Part shown: piece by piece, positions 17,886-26,805 of the stretch
Layout: every line of letters starts with the position of its first letter
Numbering within the stretch: position 1 is the stretch's first letter
DNA from: Mycobacterium neglectum
GTDB lineage: Bacteria; Actinomycetota; Actinomycetes; Mycobacteriales; Mycobacteriaceae
NCBI RefSeq assembly: GCF_002591975.1
Contig: NZ_NVQE01000009.1
Location: forward strand, 103,825-167,824
Reading direction: 5' to 3'
Length of the DNA stretch: 64,000 nt
Translations under genes and position numbers: made by a program
Notes under the pieces: generated by a model
What the model was told of the DNA's origin: nothing
Seen by the model: the letters and a program-made list of their open reading frames with translations, nothing else
The model's database searches: none

Positions 17886-18980
17886 ATGGCTAAGGGAAGA
17901 TTGCGGCGTCGGCTCCGCCGATTCGACCAGACCTTGGCCGATCAGCCGGTCCACGCGCTGACTGACACGGTGCAAATCCCGACCGAACAGGTCAGCCCGA
18001 CACAGCGCATCATCCGGCGGGTCTTCTACGCCCTTGGTGCGCTGTTCGCCGCCGTTCTGATCGTCTACCTGGACCGGCACGGCTATCGCGACGTCGAAGC
18101 CACCCCGAACGCCAATGACCCGCTGTCGTTCCTGGACTGCCTGTACTACGCCACGGTGTCACTGTCGACCACCGGGTACGGCGACATCACCCCGGTGACC
18201 CCGTCCGCCCGGCTGGTCAACGTCCTGGTCATCACGCCGCTTCGGATCGCGTTTCTGATCGTGCTGATCGGGACGACGGTCGAAACGCTCACTACGCAGT
18301 CGCGGCAGGTCTACCAAATCCAGCGATGGAGGAACAAGGTGCGCAACCACATCGTCATCGTGGGCTACGGCACGAAGGGCAGGACCGCGGCCGCCGCGAT
18401 GATCGGCGACGAAGTGGCACCGGCGGATATCGTCGTCGTCGACGAGGACCCGGTCGCCCTCGAACGCGCCAAGAGTGCTGGCCTCGTCACCGTGCGCGGC
18501 AGCGCGACCGACTCGGAGATTCTGCGGCTGGCCAGCGCCCAGCACGCCAAGGCGATCATCGTCGCGACCAACCGTGATGACGCCGCGGTCCTGGTCACCC
18601 TTACCGCCCGTGAGTTGGCGCCCAACGCCAAGATCATCGCCGCAGTGCGAGAAGCCGAGAACCAACACCTCCTCGAGCAGGCGGGCGCGGATTCGACCGT
18701 GGTCACCTCCGAGACTTCCGGCCGGCTGCTGGGCATAGCGGTACAGACCCCGAGCGTTGTCGAGATGATGGAAGACCTTCTCACCCCCGACGCCGGCTTC
18801 GCGATCGCCGAACGGGAAGTCACCCCCAAAGAGGTTGGCGGATCGCCGAGGCACAACACCGACATCGTGCTCGGCGTCGTCCGTGCCGGCAAGCTGGTGC
18901 GCGTCGATGACGAGCAGGTCGATGCGCTCGAAAACGGGGACCGGCTGCTGTACATCCGCAGCGCGGACGCCGAGCGGTGA
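17886..18980 (+). CDS. Potassium channel with cytoplasmic RCK/TrkA-N domain (Rv3200c-like)
   Basis: A 364-residue ion channel. A basic N-terminus is followed by a helix at about residues 45-62, a pore loop with filter STTGYGDITP (about residues 93-101) and the second helix VLVITPLRIAFLIVLIGT. A RCK domain follows, with Rossmann motif HIVIVGYGTKGR (about residue 155) and a C-terminal RCK_C-type segment ending DRLLYIRS. Two-helix channels with this layout assemble as tetramers in the membrane and are gated by ligands bound to RCK. It matches the putative K+ channel at Rv3200c, upstream of nudC. Confidence 0.92.
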   Translation: MAKGRLRRRLRRFDQTLADQPVHALTDTVQIPTEQVSPTQRIIRRVFYALGALFAAVLIVYLDRHGYRDVEATPNANDPLSFLDCLYYATVSLSTTGYGDITPVTPSARLVNVLVITPLRIAFLIVLIGTTVETLTTQSRQVYQIQRWRNKVRNHIVIVGYGTKGRTAAAAMIGDEVAPADIVVVDEDPVALERAKSAGLVTVRGSATDSEILRLASAQHAKAIIVATNRDDAAVLVTLTARELAPNAKIIAAVREAENQHLLEQAGADSTVVTSETSGRLLGIAVQTPSVVEMMEDLLTPDAGFAIAEREVTPKEVGGSPRHNTDIVLGVVRAGKLVRVDDEQVDALENGDRLLYIRSADAER

Positions 18981-19008
18981 TGAGCGCTTGCGCGAAGAAC
19001 AGACTGCG

Positions 19009-19938
19009 ATGAGTGGAGGATTCCGGCTCCGCAACGTCCCGCTGCTGTCCCGCGTCGGCGCCGACCGGTCCGACACGCTGCGCACCGATGTCGATGCAGC
19101 GTTGGCTGGTTGGGCGGATGCGCGCGTGCTGCGCGTCGACCGTCGCAACCAGGTGCTGATCTCCGAGGGCAGCGTGGTGCTCGGAAAAGCCGCCGCCCTA
19201 GGTGCCAAGCCTCCGGAGAATGCGGTGTTCCTCGGACGGCTGGCCGACGGCACCCACGTATGGGGAATCCGCGCGGCGCTGGAGGGCCCCGAGGATCCGC
19301 ACACCGAGACCGAGGTGCTCGACCTGCGCCGCGCCGGCCCGATCTTTGACGACGTCAGCGCCCAGCTGGTCGCGACCGCCACGGCGCTGCTGAATTGGCA
19401 CGACAGCGCGCGGTTCAGTGCGATCGATGGCGCGCCGACCAAGCCGATCAAGGGTGGCTGGGCCAGGGTCAACGCGACCGCAGGTCACGAGGAGTTCCCC
19501 CGCATCGACCCGGCGGTGATCTGCCTCGTCCACGACGGCCATGACCGTGCAGTGCTCGCCCGGCAGACGGTGTGGCCGCAGCGGCTGTTCTCGCTGCTGG
19601 CCGGTTTCGTCGAGGCGGGGGAGTCGTTCGAAGCGTGTGTCGTCCGCGAGATCGCTGAGGAGATCGGGCTGCACGTCACCGATGTCGAATACCTGGGCAG
19701 TCAGCCGTGGCCGTTTCCGCGGTCGCTGATGGTCGGGTTCCACGCGATCGGTGACCCCGAACAGGAGTTCTCGTTCAACGACGGCGAGATCGCCGAGGCG
19801 GCGTGGTTCACCAAAGATGAGGTACGCGCTGCGCTGGCCGACGGCGACTGGAGCAGCGACTCGCCATCGAGGCTTCTGCTGCCCGGATCGATTTCGATCG
19901 CCCGCGAAATCATTGAATCCTGGGCCGCGCTGGATTAG
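19009..19938 (+). CDS. nudC: NudC NADH pyrophosphatase (RNA deNADding enzyme family)
   Basis: A 309-residue Nudix hydrolase from ATG 19009. The Nudix box runs GFVEAGESFE...REIAEEIG (about residues 200-222). The downstream SQPWPFPRSLM motif is diagnostic for the NADH-specific NudC subgroup, which cleaves NAD(H) and removes NAD caps from RNA. The zinc-ribbon region between the N-terminal domain and the Nudix fold (about residues 125-165) contains no cysteines, unlike E. coli NudC with its four-Cys zinc site. The gene starts 28 bases after the channel gene, suggesting an operon as in M. tuberculosis (Rv3200c-Rv3199c). Confidence 0.93.
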   Translation: MSGGFRLRNVPLLSRVGADRSDTLRTDVDAALAGWADARVLRVDRRNQVLISEGSVVLGKAAALGAKPPENAVFLGRLADGTHVWGIRAALEGPEDPHTETEVLDLRRAGPIFDDVSAQLVATATALLNWHDSARFSAIDGAPTKPIKGGWARVNATAGHEEFPRIDPAVICLVHDGHDRAVLARQTVWPQRLFSLLAGFVEAGESFEACVVREIAEEIGLHVTDVEYLGSQPWPFPRSLMVGFHAIGDPEQEFSFNDGEIAEAAWFTKDEVRAALADGDWSSDSPSRLLLPGSISIAREIIESWAALD

Positions 19939-20108
19939 CCGCCCACGCCGAATGATCTCGGGAAGCGACGATCTTGCCGCGCGTACCCGCATACGGTGGT
20001 GCATAGAGAATTCGGGTGCCCGAGGGGAAATGACGTAACGCGCTACGCACGACGCGCTGATTGTCTGCGGCGACGACGATCCCGATTCCTCGAACAAGGG
20101 AGAAGGGC

Positions 20109-22151
20109 ATGTCCGCTTTGCGACTCATGACGTTCAACGTGCAGATGCTCCCGCTGGTAGCGGCGCTCACGGGTGGTACGAGCGACGACGCGGAGGAACG
20201 CGCCGAACGGGTCGCCAACGCCATCCTCGACCTGCCACCGGCCGAACAGCCGGACGTCATCGCCTTCAACGAGGTGTTCAGCGAGGACGGTCGCGACAAG
20301 CTGCAGAACATGCTGGCTGCCTGGGGGAACATGGTCGTGAAGATGGATGACGGCGGAATCCTCGATGAGGACTCCGGGCTGATGCTGGTCAGCAAGTTGC
20401 CGTTTCAGACGTTGCCCACCGGCGGAAAGCTCTACGAACACTTCTACAGCGACAGCGCCGATACTGATGCGAAAGCCGCCAAAGGCGTTGGCATTGTGCA
20501 GGTTCCGCGCCCTGACGAGACCACCACCATTGCGTTCACGCATCTACAGGCGTCGTACACGAGTGAGGGTCAGTACCGCGACATCCGCGCAAAACAATTC
20601 GGCGCGATTCACTCCGCGCTGTCGCAGGTGCTGGGATCTGATGACGACGAATGGCGCAACGTCATCCTGGTCGGAGATCTCAACGTCCGGGGCGATGCGG
20701 GTGCCACGACCAATGAATGGGCGAAGACGTTCAAGAGCTCGGGTTCGCCGTTCCAGAAGACGTTCTATGACGGCTGGCGCTCGTACATGCATCCGCCGGT
20801 GAGCGACGACGAGGTGGATCCGGGATTCACCAACATCGACATTTCGAACGGTAAGCAGCAACGGCTGGACTATCACTGCTTCACCCAAGCTGGCGTGCCG
20901 TCGACGGGCGCGGTGCCACACCACATGTTCACGCGGCTGCGCGATCAGAGCGACCATTTCGCCCTCGAGGCGGTCATCGAGCGGTGGTCACCGAACTGCT
21001 GCCCGGCCCAGGCGATCGAAATGAAAACCATCGACCCGTATGTGTCGGGTGCGGGTGAGCCGACGACGATGCGGCTGATCAAGGTCAACTTCCGCGACAT
21101 CGATGCGTTTCAATGGATTTACGTCGACCGACCCGGCACCTTCACCGTCTACGCGCCGCCCAACGTGCGGGTGCGGCTTTTCCTGGAAACCGACTTGAGC
21201 AGTCCCATCTCGATGAAGGACACGCTGTTGGTGACCAACACTCCGCCCGGAGCTCAGGAAGGGGTGGCCGAAGTGCCCCTCGATCCCGAAGGCAGCACCT
21301 TCGCCACCCGGCGGCCGTTCTTCATCGCACTGCAGTTGGACGCTGTTGACCCGGGACCCGCGACGGTGGCGGTGTTCGAGCATCTCGGGGATGCACCGGA
21401 GCGCGCGATCTGGTTGACACCCCACGTCGAGGTGCGGTCGAGCTTCCCACCGGGACAACCACTCGGAACGGACGACGTCTGCTGGTTCAAGGCGAAGTTC
21501 CCGACGACCTTCGCGGGGACCCCGCACGATGAGACATTCACGTTCAGGAACGGCACGGGTGAAACCGTGTCGGTGACACTCACCGACACCGCGCTGACCA
21601 AATTGGGTTTTGTGGAGGGCGCGCAGTCGTCCTTTGACCTCGTCGCCAACGCCGCGGGCGATGAAGTGCGGTTGTTCGCTATGAAACGAGGCTCTTACGA
21701 CGCGGCGGGCTTCACGTGCTTCTGGAATTCGCCGCTGACCTATCTCGCACTGGACAAGGCGACCGGGTTCTTCGTCAACGACGAGTCCGGACCGGACTCC
21801 ATCGGCGACGACGAGATCGAGCTCGACATCGGTGTCGACGGCGCAACGCTGTTCACCGGCGCGTGGGGTTCAGCTGACACCGGCGAGCGCTGGACGGTGC
21901 TACCCAATGAGCTACGCAGCCGGCTGGCCGCGGTGCTGCCGGGCCAGCGACGCCTCCCGTTCGCATCGAGCATCCTGGTGTCCTACATCGAGGAGGACGC
22001 CGCCGCGTCCGGATGGCTGGCGGAGGTCATCGACCCGCTGGCGGCGGGCGAGCCCGACGACGTCGACCGGGTCCTGCCGCTACCGGTGTCTGACACTCTC
22101 TCCGACGGGCTCTACACGTTCTTCTACTCGCTCAGCCGCTTCCCGGACTAG
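20109..22151 (+). CDS. Endonuclease/exonuclease/phosphatase-fold protein with long C-terminal extension (accessory)
   Basis: A 680-residue protein from ATG 20109, with GGGAGAAGGG just upstream. Residues 1-305 are an EEP-fold hydrolase: LMTFNVQ, FNEVFSE (catalytic Glu), THLQAS, VGDLNVRGD and the terminal RDQSDHFALE (SDH). This is the pattern of sphingomyelinase C-like and related Mg-dependent phosphodiesterases. Residues about 305-680 appear to be beta-rich domains with no recognised family. No signal peptide is visible. It lies between nudC and mrx1, which are adjacent in M. tuberculosis, so it is an insertion into core gene order. Substrate unknown; a phospholipase-type activity is a guess. 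Confidence 0.75.
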   Translation: MSALRLMTFNVQMLPLVAALTGGTSDDAEERAERVANAILDLPPAEQPDVIAFNEVFSEDGRDKLQNMLAAWGNMVVKMDDGGILDEDSGLMLVSKLPFQTLPTGGKLYEHFYSDSADTDAKAAKGVGIVQVPRPDETTTIAFTHLQASYTSEGQYRDIRAKQFGAIHSALSQVLGSDDDEWRNVILVGDLNVRGDAGATTNEWAKTFKSSGSPFQKTFYDGWRSYMHPPVSDDEVDPGFTNIDISNGKQQRLDYHCFTQAGVPSTGAVPHHMFTRLRDQSDHFALEAVIERWSPNCCPAQAIEMKTIDPYVSGAGEPTTMRLIKVNFRDIDAFQWIYVDRPGTFTVYAPPNVRVRLFLETDLSSPISMKDTLLVTNTPPGAQEGVAEVPLDPEGSTFATRRPFFIALQLDAVDPGPATVAVFEHLGDAPERAIWLTPHVEVRSSFPPGQPLGTDDVCWFKAKFPTTFAGTPHDETFTFRNGTGETVSVTLTDTALTKLGFVEGAQSSFDLVANAAGDEVRLFAMKRGSYDAAGFTCFWNSPLTYLALDKATGFFVNDESGPDSIGDDEIELDIGVDGATLFTGAWGSADTGERWTVLPNELRSRLAAVLPGQRRLPFASSILVSYIEEDAAASGWLAEVIDPLAAGEPDDVDRVLPLPVSDTLSDGLYTFFYSLSRFPD

Positions 22152-22390
22152 CGGCCGAGCTTTTTCTTGACGTCGGCTCCACTGGGATTGGTCAGCGTGC
22201 TGCCGTCGGGAAACTTCAGCGTCGGCACCGTCTGATTGCCACCGTTGGCCGAGGCCACGAACTGCGCCGCGGCGGGATCGGCCTCGATGTCGACCTCGGC
22301 GAACGCGATGCCCTCGGCCTTCAGGACCTTCTTCAGGCGCGCGCAATAGCCGCACCACGAGGTGGTGTACATGGTCAACTCAGCACTCAT
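22148..22390 (-). CDS. mrx1: Mycoredoxin Mrx1-type glutaredoxin-like protein
   Basis: An 80-residue glutaredoxin-fold protein from ATG 22390. The redox motif is WCGYC (Cys 13 and 16), the cis-proline TVP is near residue 55, and a GG-containing loop follows. Mycoredoxin-1 (Rv3198A) reduces protein-mycothiol mixed disulfides in the cytosol. It lies head to head with uvrD2 (83 bases apart), as in M. tuberculosis. Its last codons overlap the stop of the convergent EEP-fold gene by four bases. Confidence 0.95.
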   Translation of the reverse strand: MSAELTMYTTSWCGYCARLKKVLKAEGIAFAEVDIEADPAAAQFVASANGGNQTVPTLKFPDGSTLTNPSGADVKKKLGR

Positions 22391-22472
22391 AAGGCAGTCA
22401 ACGTAGTTGATGACCCGAACATGCCCGCGGCGTGCCCCGGTTTTGTCGGCCCGCACTGACAAGATGGTCCGC

Positions 22473-24614
22473 ATGCCGACAGAGGTCACGTGCTCGAGCA
22501 TCATCGATGATCTCGACGACGAGCAGCGTGAGGCCGTCCTCGCCGCGCGCGGTCCGGTGTGCGTGCTGGCCGGTGCGGGCACCGGTAAGACGCGCACCAT
22601 CACCCGCCGTATCGCGCACCTCGTGTCGTCCGGGCACGTCGCACCGGGGCAGGTGCTCGCGGTGACGTTCACTTCTCGGGCCGCCGGTGAGATGCGCGCC
22701 CGGCTGCGCGCCCTCGACGCTGCTTCTGGGGGGATGGGCACCGCGACAGTGCAGGCGATGACGTTTCACGCCGCGGCTCGCCGCCAGTTGGCCTACTTCT
22801 GGCCGCGGGTCGTCGGCAACACCGGATGGGAACTTCTCGACACCAAGTTCGCGGTCGTCGCACAGTCCGCCAACCGAGCCGGTCTGCAAGCCAGCACCGA
22901 CGACGTACGTGACCTCGCGGGTGAAATCGAATGGGCCAAGGGATCTTTGATCAGTCCGGAGGCCTATCCCGCCGCCGTTGCCGCGGCTAGCCGTGACATC
23001 CCGTTCGACGCGGCCAAGGTCGCGGCCGTCTACACGGGATACGAGGCGCTCAAGGCCCGCCGTGACGGGACGACACTGCTGGACTTCGATGATCTGCTGT
23101 TGCACACCGCTGCCGCCATCGAGAACGATGCGGCCGTCGCCCAGGAGTTCCGCGACCGGTACCGCTGCTTCGTGGTCGACGAATACCAGGACGTCACACC
23201 GCTGCAGCAGCGCGTGCTCGACGCATGGCTCGGTGACCGCGACGATCTCACCGTCGTCGGCGACGCCAACCAGACCATCTATTCGTTCACCGGCGCGACG
23301 CCGCAGTACCTTCTGGACTTCTCGCGACGGTTCCCGGATGCCGCAGTCGTCCGCCTGGAGCGCGACTACCGGTCCACCCCGCAGGTGGTGTCGCTGGCCA
23401 ACCGCGTCATCGCCGCGGCCCGCGGCCGGATGGCAGGCAGCAGGTTGCACCTGGTCGGCCAGCGTGATCCCGGTCCCACGCCCACCTTCACCGAACACCG
23501 TGACGAGGTCGCCGAGGCCGCCGCCGTCGCCAAGAACATCAAGCGGCTGATCGCGGCGGGCACCGCAGCCTCGGAAATCGCGGTGCTGTACCGCATCAAT
23601 GCACAGTCCGAGGTCTACGAGGAGGCGCTCACCGAGGCGGGCATCCCCTTCCAGGTCCGTGGCGGCGAGGGGTTCTTCAGCCGCCAGGAGGTCCGCCAAT
23701 CGCTGGTGGCGTTGCAGCGCGCGGCCGAGCGCGAGATCGAGGGACCACTTCCGGAGATCGTGCGCGCTGTGCTGGAGCCTCTGGGCCTGACCGCCGAGCC
23801 GCCCGCGGGTACCAAGGCGCGCGAACGGTGGGAGGCGCTGACCGCACTCGCCGAACTCGTCGAAGAGGAAGTGGCGCAGCGCCCGTCGCTTGACCTGCCT
23901 GCCCTACTCGCCGAGCTTCGTCAGCGCGCCGACGCGCGGCACCCACCCGTCGTCCAGGGGGTCACGCTCGCCTCTCTGCATGCCGCCAAGGGACTGGAAT
24001 GGGATGCGGTGTTCCTGGTCGGTCTCGCCGACGGCACGCTGCCGATCTCCCACGCCCTCACGCACGGTCCGGACAGCGAGCCCGTCGAAGAGGAACGCCG
24101 CCTGCTTTACGTCGGAATCACAAGGGCAAGAATGCATCTGGCGCTCAGCTGGGCGCTGGCCCGGGCCCCGGGTGGGCGGCAGAGCCGGAAGCCGTCGCGG
24201 TTTCTCAACGGCGTGGCGCCGCAGGCGTCCGGCGACAACAGCCCCAGCCGGCCCCGCCGCCCCAAGGGCGCCACGCCGCGCTGTCGCGTGTGCAACGCCG
24301 CGCTGACCGCCCCTGCGGCGATCGTGTTGCGTCGCTGCGAAGGGTGCCCATCCGATATCGACGAGAACCTGCTCACCGAACTCAAGGACTGGCGCCTGCG
24401 CACCAGCAAGGAGATGAGCGTGCCCGCGTACGTGGTGTTCACCGACAACACCCTGATCGCAATCGCAGAGACGTTGCCGGGCGACGACGCCGCACTCGTC
24501 GCGATTCCCGGTATCGGCGCACGCAAGCTCGAGCAATTCGGCGCCGACATCATCGCGTTGGTCAAAGGCCGGGGCCGCCCGGCAGGCGACATCGGACACC
24601 GCCAAACCTCGTAA
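22473..24614 (+). CDS. uvrD2: UvrD2 DNA helicase with tetracysteine and HRDC domain
   Basis: A 713-residue SF1A helicase from ATG 22473 (MPTEVTCSS). It has Walker A GAGTGKT, motif Ia [11 protein letters not shown], motif [12 protein letters not shown], motif [16 protein letters not shown], motif [13 protein letters not shown] and motif [14 protein letters not shown]. The C-terminus carries the UvrD2-specific tetracysteine (CRVC ... CEGC, about residues 604-626) and an HRDC domain ([18 protein letters not shown]...[13 protein letters not shown]). UvrD2 is described as essential in M. tuberculosis, with the tetracysteine needed for unwinding. Directly upstream of the whiB7 leader. Confidence 0.96.
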   Translation: MPTEVTCSSIIDDLDDEQREAVLAARGPVCVLAGAGTGKTRTITRRIAHLVSSGHVAPGQVLAVTFTSRAAGEMRARLRALDAASGGMGTATVQAMTFHAAARRQLAYFWPRVVGNTGWELLDTKFAVVAQSANRAGLQASTDDVRDLAGEIEWAKGSLISPEAYPAAVAAASRDIPFDAAKVAAVYTGYEALKARRDGTTLLDFDDLLLHTAAAIENDAAVAQEFRDRYRCFVVDEYQDVTPLQQRVLDAWLGDRDDLTVVGDANQTIYSFTGATPQYLLDFSRRFPDAAVVRLERDYRSTPQVVSLANRVIAAARGRMAGSRLHLVGQRDPGPTPTFTEHRDEVAEAAAVAKNIKRLIAAGTAASEIAVLYRINAQSEVYEEALTEAGIPFQVRGGEGFFSRQEVRQSLVALQRAAEREIEGPLPEIVRAVLEPLGLTAEPPAGTKARERWEALTALAELVEEEVAQRPSLDLPALLAELRQRADARHPPVVQGVTLASLHAAKGLEWDAVFLVGLADGTLPISHALTHGPDSEPVEEERRLLYVGITRARMHLALSWALARAPGGRQSRKPSRFLNGVAPQASGDNSPSRPRRPKGATPRCRVCNAALTAPAAIVLRRCEGCPSDIDENLLTELKDWRLRTSKEMSVPAYVVFTDNTLIAIAETLPGDDAALVAIPGIGARKLEQFGADIIALVKGRGRPAGDIGHRQTS

Positions 24615-24640
24615 AAATCATGCCAAACCTGCAGGTCAGA

Positions 24641-24676
24641 AAATCAGTTGTCGATTTCGCCTGTTACGCTTAGCCT
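24641..24676 (+). promoter_or_regulatory. Probable whiB7 promoter with AT-rich element
   Basis: A -35 hexamer TTGTCG (24648-24653) is separated by exactly 17 bases from TAGCCT (24671-24676), a good -10. The -35 is directly preceded by AAAATC, matching the AT-rich stretch upstream of the -35 at WhiB7-activated promoters. This is the configuration expected for autoregulated whiB7, with WhiB7 acting through its AT-hook together with SigA. Transcription would start near 24683, giving a leader of about 400 nt. Assigned by eye. Confidence 0.65.
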
Positions 24677-24732
24677 CAAGATCGCACACACCAGCCGTGT
24701 GCTTTGTCGTGCGGAAGGAGGGTTCCGAGAAC

Positions 24733-24927
24733 ATGTTGAGCATGAATGCGTTTGACGGCGTACGCATTGCCGGCGGTTCGTGGACCCCCCATGTCCCGGC
24801 TGCCGCTGCGGCGGCGCATCCCGCCAAGGCGCACGCCGCCGCGGGAGTTGCAGCTGCTATTTCCCCGCAGCGCAAGCGCCGCACCGCCACCGCGACTGGA
24901 ACGTCCGTGAATCGGGGCACCACCTAG
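24733..24927 (+). CDS. Upstream open reading frame in the whiB7 leader
   Basis: A 64-codon frame (MLSMNAFDGVRI onward), rich in Ala, Pro and His, ends 23 bases before the attenuator hairpin. A strong GAAGGAGG lies at 24712-24719, about 13 bases upstream of this ATG; the ATG at 24742 is an alternative. Leader uORFs in mycobacterial whiB7 are reported to sense slowed translation and release the early terminator. The composition is low-complexity and no protein function is expected; its role is probably regulatory. The exact start is uncertain. Confidence 0.6.
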   Translation: MLSMNAFDGVRIAGGSWTPHVPAAAAAAHPAKAHAAAGVAAAISPQRKRRTATATGTSVNRGTT

Positions 24928-24950
24928 GTAAGCCACGATTTCGCCCAAAA

Positions 24951-24991
24951 GGCCACGGACCCGCAGTTACCGGATCCGTGGCCATTTTTAT
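24951..24991 (+). terminator. Rho-independent attenuator upstream of whiB7
   Basis: GGCCACGGA pairs with TCCGTGGCC, extended by CCG/CGG after one mismatch, with a 7-base loop, and is followed by ATTTTTATT. This is one of the strongest intrinsic terminators in the window. It sits between the uORF (ends 24927) and the whiB7 start (25085), so most transcripts should stop here unless an antiterminator fold forms. Confidence 0.85.
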
Positions 24992-25084
24992 TGGGAGTCA
25001 TTGGGAGCCCTCCGATTCCCAGGTCACAGATCCATCGAGAAGAACGATGCGACAACCTTCGACCAGGAAGAAGAGGTACGAGTC

Positions 25085-25399
25085 ATGTCAAACGCGATGA
25101 GCGCTCGCGCGAAGAGTGCCCTATCGGAGACATGCCGAGAGAAGACGAGGCTGGCGGTGCCTTGTCACCTGGAGGACCCCGATATGTGGTTCGCCGAGAC
25201 TCCCGTCGAACTCGAACGCGCCAAGGCGTTGTGCGCGGATTGCCCGATCCGTCGCGAGTGCCTGGCCGCCGCGCTTGAGCGCGGGGAACCGTGGGGCGTG
25301 TGGGGCGGCGAGATTCTTGACCGTGGCACCGTCATCGCACGCAAGCGTCCGCGTGGACGGCCACGCAAGAACGCCGAGGGCAGCCCGGCAGCTGCGTAA
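25085..25399 (+). CDS. whiB7: WhiB7 antibiotic-resistance transcriptional activator
   Basis: A 104-residue WhiB protein. The iron-sulfur ligands are the cysteines in VPCHLEDPD, LCADCPIRREC; the WhiB G(V/I)WGG turn is GVWGGE; and the C-terminal AT-hook RGRPRK, specific to WhiB7, follows. WhiB7 induces intrinsic resistance to macrolides, tetracycline and aminoglycosides. ATG 25085 was chosen because AAGAGG lies about 8 bases upstream and the frame before it is leader. The next gene downstream on the opposite strand is the ABC1 kinase, as in M. tuberculosis. Confidence 0.95.
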   Translation: MSNAMSARAKSALSETCREKTRLAVPCHLEDPDMWFAETPVELERAKALCADCPIRRECLAAALERGEPWGVWGGEILDRGTVIARKRPRGRPRKNAEGSPAAA

Positions 25400-25413
25400 G
25401 CGCTGCCGGGTTT
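25384..25413 (+). terminator. whiB7 terminator overlapping its stop codon
   Basis: CCCGGCAGC (25384-25392) pairs perfectly with GCTGCCGGG (25402-25410) around a 9-base loop containing the whiB7 TAA, followed by TTT. The T-run is short, as is common in mycobacteria. It may also serve the convergent ABC1 kinase gene, which ends 10 bases further on. Confidence 0.65.
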
Positions 25414-25422
25414 CCCGGCGGA

Positions 25423-26748
25423 TCAGGCGGCTTGTTCGGCGAAGCCCGGAATCAATTCCGTGGCAAGCGCTCTGGCCGGAATGTGCGCATCGAGCTGGCA
25501 GGAGATGGCGACGTTGGACGCGATCACCCGCATTGGGATCGCCAGCTTGGCCGGAATGTCCATCTGTCGCGCCGCCTTGATCTGACCTGCTGCGCGGTCC
25601 GGTCTCATGTTCGCGGCGGTGATGCGCTGCAGCCACTTTCGCGTGTAGTGGAATACCTCGACCTCGAGCGGCTCCACGTACTGCTTCATCATCTCGTCCA
25701 TCTCCCGGTTCGAGACCTGCTCGCCCTTCTGGATGAACCCGATGCGCCGCATGGCCGCCTGCAGATTCTCGTAGTCGTCTTGCAGCGCGTAGCGGGTCGC
25801 GAGCCCGATGTCGATGGGGATACCACCGGGCATCGGCGCGACCGCGCCGAAGTCGATGACGCCCATCTTGTCGTCTGGCAGCAGCATGAAGTTCCCGGGA
25901 TGCGCGTCGCCGTGCATCATCTCCAGACGCTTGGGCGCGTCGTACGTGAGCTCGAACAGACGGGTGCCCATCAGGTCACGTTGCTCCTGCGTGCCCTCGC
26001 GGATGATGACCGACATCGGGATGCCTTCGATCCATTCCTGAATCACCACCTTCGGCGCGCTGGCCACGATGTGCGGGACGACGAAGCGTGGATGTCCCTC
26101 ATAGGCTTTGGCGAACGCGCGCTGATTGTCGGCCTCGAGCCGGTAGTCGAGTTCCATTTCGGTGCGTTCGATCAGCTCGTCGACCACGCCCTGCACATCC
26201 GCGCCGGGGGACAGTTGGCGCAGCACGCTGACCATCCGCTGCATGGTTTTGAGGTCGGCGCGCAGCGCCTCGTCGGCGCCGGGGTATTGGATCTTGACCG
26301 CAACGTCGCGACCGTCGGACCACACTGCCTTGTGCACCTGGCCGATGCTGGCCGACGCCACTGCGATGTCGTCGAAGGACCTGAACCGTTCGCGCCACTT
26401 GGTGCCCAGTTGCCCGTCGAGCACTCGGTGCACCTTGGGGGCGGGCAGCGGCGGGGCCTCTCGCTGCAGCTTGGTCAGCGCTTCGCGGTACGGCTTGCCG
26501 TACTGCTCGGGGATGGCGGCCTCCATGACCGACAGCGCCTGGCCGACCTTCATGGCGCCACCCTTGAGCTCACCGAGAACGGTGAACAGTTGCTGAGCCG
26601 CCTTGTCCATCAGCTCGGCGTTGACCTCGTCTTTCGACGTACCGGTCAGCCGTTTGCCGAAGCCAAGCGCAGCCCGGCCCGCCATACCGGCACCGAGGCC
26701 CGCCAGCTTGGCGTTCCGTGCCGCCCCACCCCGCTTGATCTCACTCAC
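25423..26748 (-). CDS. ABC1/UbiB-type atypical kinase (Rv3197-like)
   Basis: A 441-residue protein from GTG 26748 (VSEIKRGGAARN), chosen over a start 10 codons upstream by family length. ADCK/UbiB hallmarks are present: KGGAMKVGQ (KxGQ), ASASIGQVHKA (Ala-rich loop), VAVKIQYPG (Lys), LDYRLEADNQ, QEWIEGIP, HGDAHPGNFML and VIDFGAV (metal Asp). Such proteins are atypical ATPases/kinases linked to isoprenoid lipids. The M. tuberculosis homologue next to whiB7 has been associated with macrolide tolerance, though it is not an ABC transporter. Convergent with whiB7. Confidence 0.9.
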   Translation of the reverse strand: MSEIKRGGAARNAKLAGLGAGMAGRAALGFGKRLTGTSKDEVNAELMDKAAQQLFTVLGELKGGAMKVGQALSVMEAAIPEQYGKPYREALTKLQREAPPLPAPKVHRVLDGQLGTKWRERFRSFDDIAVASASIGQVHKAVWSDGRDVAVKIQYPGADEALRADLKTMQRMVSVLRQLSPGADVQGVVDELIERTEMELDYRLEADNQRAFAKAYEGHPRFVVPHIVASAPKVVIQEWIEGIPMSVIIREGTQEQRDLMGTRLFELTYDAPKRLEMMHGDAHPGNFMLLPDDKMGVIDFGAVAPMPGGIPIDIGLATRYALQDDYENLQAAMRRIGFIQKGEQVSNREMDEMMKQYVEPLEVEVFHYTRKWLQRITAANMRPDRAAGQIKAARQMDIPAKLAIPMRVIASNVAISCQLDAHIPARALATELIPGFAEQAA

Positions 26749-26805
26749 ACGACCATCATCCACGACATCGCGGAACACCCCGCAGCGACTTGCCTACAAA
26801 CGTTG

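Noticed and set aside
20061..20108. An upstream in-frame start for the EEP-fold protein
   Set aside because: The ATG at 20109 has a far better ribosome site and begins at the EEP fold.
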